From Mediterranea sp. (in: CFB group bacteria) (GTDB taxonomy: Bacteria > Bacteroidota > Bacteroidia > Bacteroidales > Bacteroidaceae), in assembly GCA_031261785.1 (NCBI GenBank), contig JAISIZ010000017.1:1-51793 (forward strand): DNA of 51,793 nucleotides. The letters run 5' to 3'. Of the stretch, positions 50,534 through 51,793 are shown in pieces. Positions within the stretch are counted from its first letter, which is position 1. Each line of letters opens with the position of its first letter. A program made the translations under genes and the position numbers. A model generated the notes under the pieces. The model had not been told where the DNA came from. It searched no databases and saw only the letters and a program-made list of their open reading frames with translations.

Positions 50534-50947
50534 GAAAGTTGGAATACTGCCCGTTAGAAGTCATTTAAGAGAAGTCGTGTCAATCTTGAGCCTATTTATT
50601 TAAAATTAGTGGTTTATACCTGGTGAAATGCTTATCCGATTTCAGATGAGACTTTCCCCGACCGGTTATTGTCTCACCTGATTTCAGGTGAAGCTTTCCC
50701 CGACCGGTTATTCTATTACCTGATTTCGGGTAAGTCTTTCCCCGACCGGTTATTCTCTTACCTGATTTCAGGTGAAGCTTTCCCCGACCGGTTATTGTCT
50801 CACCTGATTTCAGGTGAAGCTTTACCCGACCGGTTATTGTCTTACCTGATTTCAGGTGAAGCTTTACCCAGCAAACTCGAAGCATTTCATTTGCAAAAAT
50901 AGAGAAAGTCTGCGATATTCCTCTTCTTTGCAAATATTTTAGATGCC
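50534..50947 (-). repeat. 0.41-kb dispersed element with six 42-bp hairpin repeats (copy 2)
   Basis: This is the reverse-complement counterpart of 391-847, sharing both flanks. The array, about 50638-50870, has six units. In it the hairpin arms are longer: TCACCTGA pairs with TCAGGTGA around a TT, and in a variant unit TTACC pairs with GGTAA, so both arms have changed together. Open frames through the repeat on either strand are a consequence of the unit length and are not called as genes. Confidence 0.92.
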
Positions 50948-51006
50948 CGATGACCCATTCCGGCGCTTCCGTTGTTATATAGGTAGAACCAATCCGGAGA
51001 ATAAAG

Positions 51007-51510
51007 ATGAAAACAAGACCATTTGTCCGTCCGCTACTCGCGGCGCTCTTGCTGCTTGCGGTCGGCTCCTCCCTCTCGGCGCAGGGCAGGCGGCAGAGGC
51101 AGGAACAGAAGAAGGAAGCGGTGCGCCAGGCCATCGCCTCGAAAGAGTACACCATCAACGTGGACCGCGCCCTGCCGATGGGCGGATCCTCCATATCGCT
51201 CACCTCAAGCTTCTCGCTGCGGATCAAGAACGATTCCGTATTCTCCTACCTCCCCTACTACGGGCGAGCCTACTCGGTACCCTACGGCGGAGGGAAGGCG
51301 CTGAACTTCAACGCCCCCATCCAGGAATACAGCCTGACGACCAACCGCAAGGGTACGGCCACCATCCGCTTCCGGGCGACTACCGACGAAGACAGCTACG
51401 ACTTCCGCGCCCAAGTGTTCGACAACGGCTCGGCCAGTATCGACGTCACGATGCGAAACCGCCAGGCCATCCATTTCCAGGGAGAGCTGGCCGACGACAA
51501 CCGACGCTGA
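51007..51510 (+). CDS. secreted DUF4251 protein
   Basis: A 167-residue exported protein with a clear signal peptide (KTRPFVRPLLAALLLLAVGSSLSAQ) and a basic segment after it (GRRQRQEQKKEAVRQAIASKEYTINVDRALP). The remainder is the beta-rich DUF4251 domain: FSLRIKNDSVFSYLPYYGRAYSVPYGGGKALNFNAPIQEYSL, GTATIRFRATTDEDSYDFRAQVF and DVTMRNRQAIHFQGEL. The family is widespread in Bacteroidota, probably periplasmic, and of unknown function. The gene stands alone between two repeats: the 42-bp array element upstream and an 87-bp dispersed repeat 12 bp after its stop. Confidence 0.92.
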   Translation: MKTRPFVRPLLAALLLLAVGSSLSAQGRRQRQEQKKEAVRQAIASKEYTINVDRALPMGGSSISLTSSFSLRIKNDSVFSYLPYYGRAYSVPYGGGKALNFNAPIQEYSLTTNRKGTATIRFRATTDEDSYDFRAQVFDNGSASIDVTMRNRQAIHFQGELADDNRR

Positions 51511-51522
51511 CCAGGGGGAATA

Positions 51523-51609
51523 TATACTTCGTGCGGCCTGTTTTTGTGCTTGGGGCGAAAGGCGCGCATTCGGACAAAGCGAAACTCATTAGACGCTGAT
51601 GACACGGAT
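51523..51609 (+). repeat. 87-bp dispersed repeat copy 2
   Basis: Matches 45897-45983 at 86 of 87 positions. It starts 12 bp after the DUF4251 stop. Unlike copy 1 it lacks the full second arm, although ACACGGAT recurs directly after it. Confidence 0.9.
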
Positions 51610-51691
51610 AACACGGATTTATATATTAAAGTTTTCCACCCCCTTTGCTCACAGGTTGGACCTGGTCACAGATCCGCGAGGGGCAACTCTG

Positions 51692-51783
51692 AGTCCTCCC
51701 TTCCAACGGAGGGGAGGTGCCCGAAGGGCGGAGGGGAGGGAAAAACAATGACACGTACCGCTTTTACATAAATAGGTATGCTG
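51692..51783 (+). repeat. second copy of the argC-argD inverted-repeat element (cut by the window end)
   Basis: 51692-51740 carries the AGTCCTCCCTTCCAACGGAG arm found at 15806-15873, and AATAGGTATGCTG at 51771-51783 corresponds to the centre at 15910-15922. The expected right arm would lie beyond the window. Confidence 0.8.
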
Positions 51784-51793
51784 GTTATTCTTC

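Noticed and set aside
391..50947. The inverted element copies as the ends of a 50-kb composite transposon
   Set aside because: The interval contains ribosomal and core metabolic genes (rplS, arg cluster, gcvT, pepT), so it is ordinary chromosome with dispersed repeats.
51541..51597. Short peptide frame ending GAKGAHSDKAKLIRR, also present near 45910-45970
   Set aside because: It is identical only because the DNA repeat is; there is no start context or codon bias.

Overview
The window looks like a chromosomal segment of a fairly GC-rich member of the Bacteroidales (Bacteroidota). Supporting signs are Bacteroidota-type promoter boxes (TAnnTTTG) in front of several genes, a fimbrillin-type lipoprotein, DUF4861 and DUF4251 secreted proteins, a GH3/serine-hydrolase fusion, and the order argR - N-acetyltransferase - argG - argC - argD - proC - HTH/cupin - acyl-CoA synthetase. 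A Tannerella-like oral bacterium would fit, but the species cannot be fixed from the sequence alone.

Layout. 1-1352: decayed DNA and a 0.46-kb repeat element carrying a 42-bp tandem hairpin array. 1353-9381: a fimbrillin-like lipoprotein, rplS on the minus strand, a two-gene 5'-nucleotidase system and a large GH3/beta-lactamase-fold protein. 9344-12266 (minus): a MarR regulator and a CoA-disulfide-reductase/rhodanese/TusA/DsrE fusion. 12485-20370 (plus): the arginine/proline biosynthesis cluster, interrupted by a 190-bp inverted repeat and a heptamer repeat. 20441-29719 (minus): type II NADH dehydrogenase, a GH43 + DUF4861 secreted pair, a KefB-type antiporter, gcvT and pepT. 29920-32035 (plus): a metallo-beta-lactamase-fold hydrolase, a flavin-binding oxidase-family protein and a DJ-1/PfpI protein.

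Accessory part. 32128-41244 (minus) is one five-gene operon built on a type III restriction-modification system: PLD-like/SNF2 helicase, DUF4391, Mod methyltransferase, a miniature BRO-like protein and Res. Upstream lies a more A+T-rich 2.2-kb segment with a possible PD-(D/E)XK-fold protein and an autoinhibited-type Fic AMPylase. A 69-bp promoter repeat (41234-41302 and 43501-43569) flanks it. Three long palindromic operator candidates and the stump of a WYL-type regulator lie upstream of fic. 44015-50303 holds a large secreted protein of unknown function and an island of mostly unknown genes, including a stand-alone DnaB-like ATPase domain lacking the usual catalytic glutamate, a W-repeat protein, a calcineurin-like phosphoesterase and several orphans. 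The window ends with a second, inverted copy of the 42-bp-array element, a DUF4251 protein and two other dispersed repeats.

How the parts work together. The plus-strand arg/pro cluster is a biosynthetic unit with its own ArgR. The minus-strand RM operon plus the Fic segment has the composition of a defence island, and the repeated promoter suggests that fic and its neighbour were inserted in front of the RM operon by a duplication of its promoter. The most interesting unexplained items are the 42-bp hairpin arrays, the promoter/operator arrangement around fic, the mini-BRO gene inside the RM operon, and the degenerate DnaB-like island.
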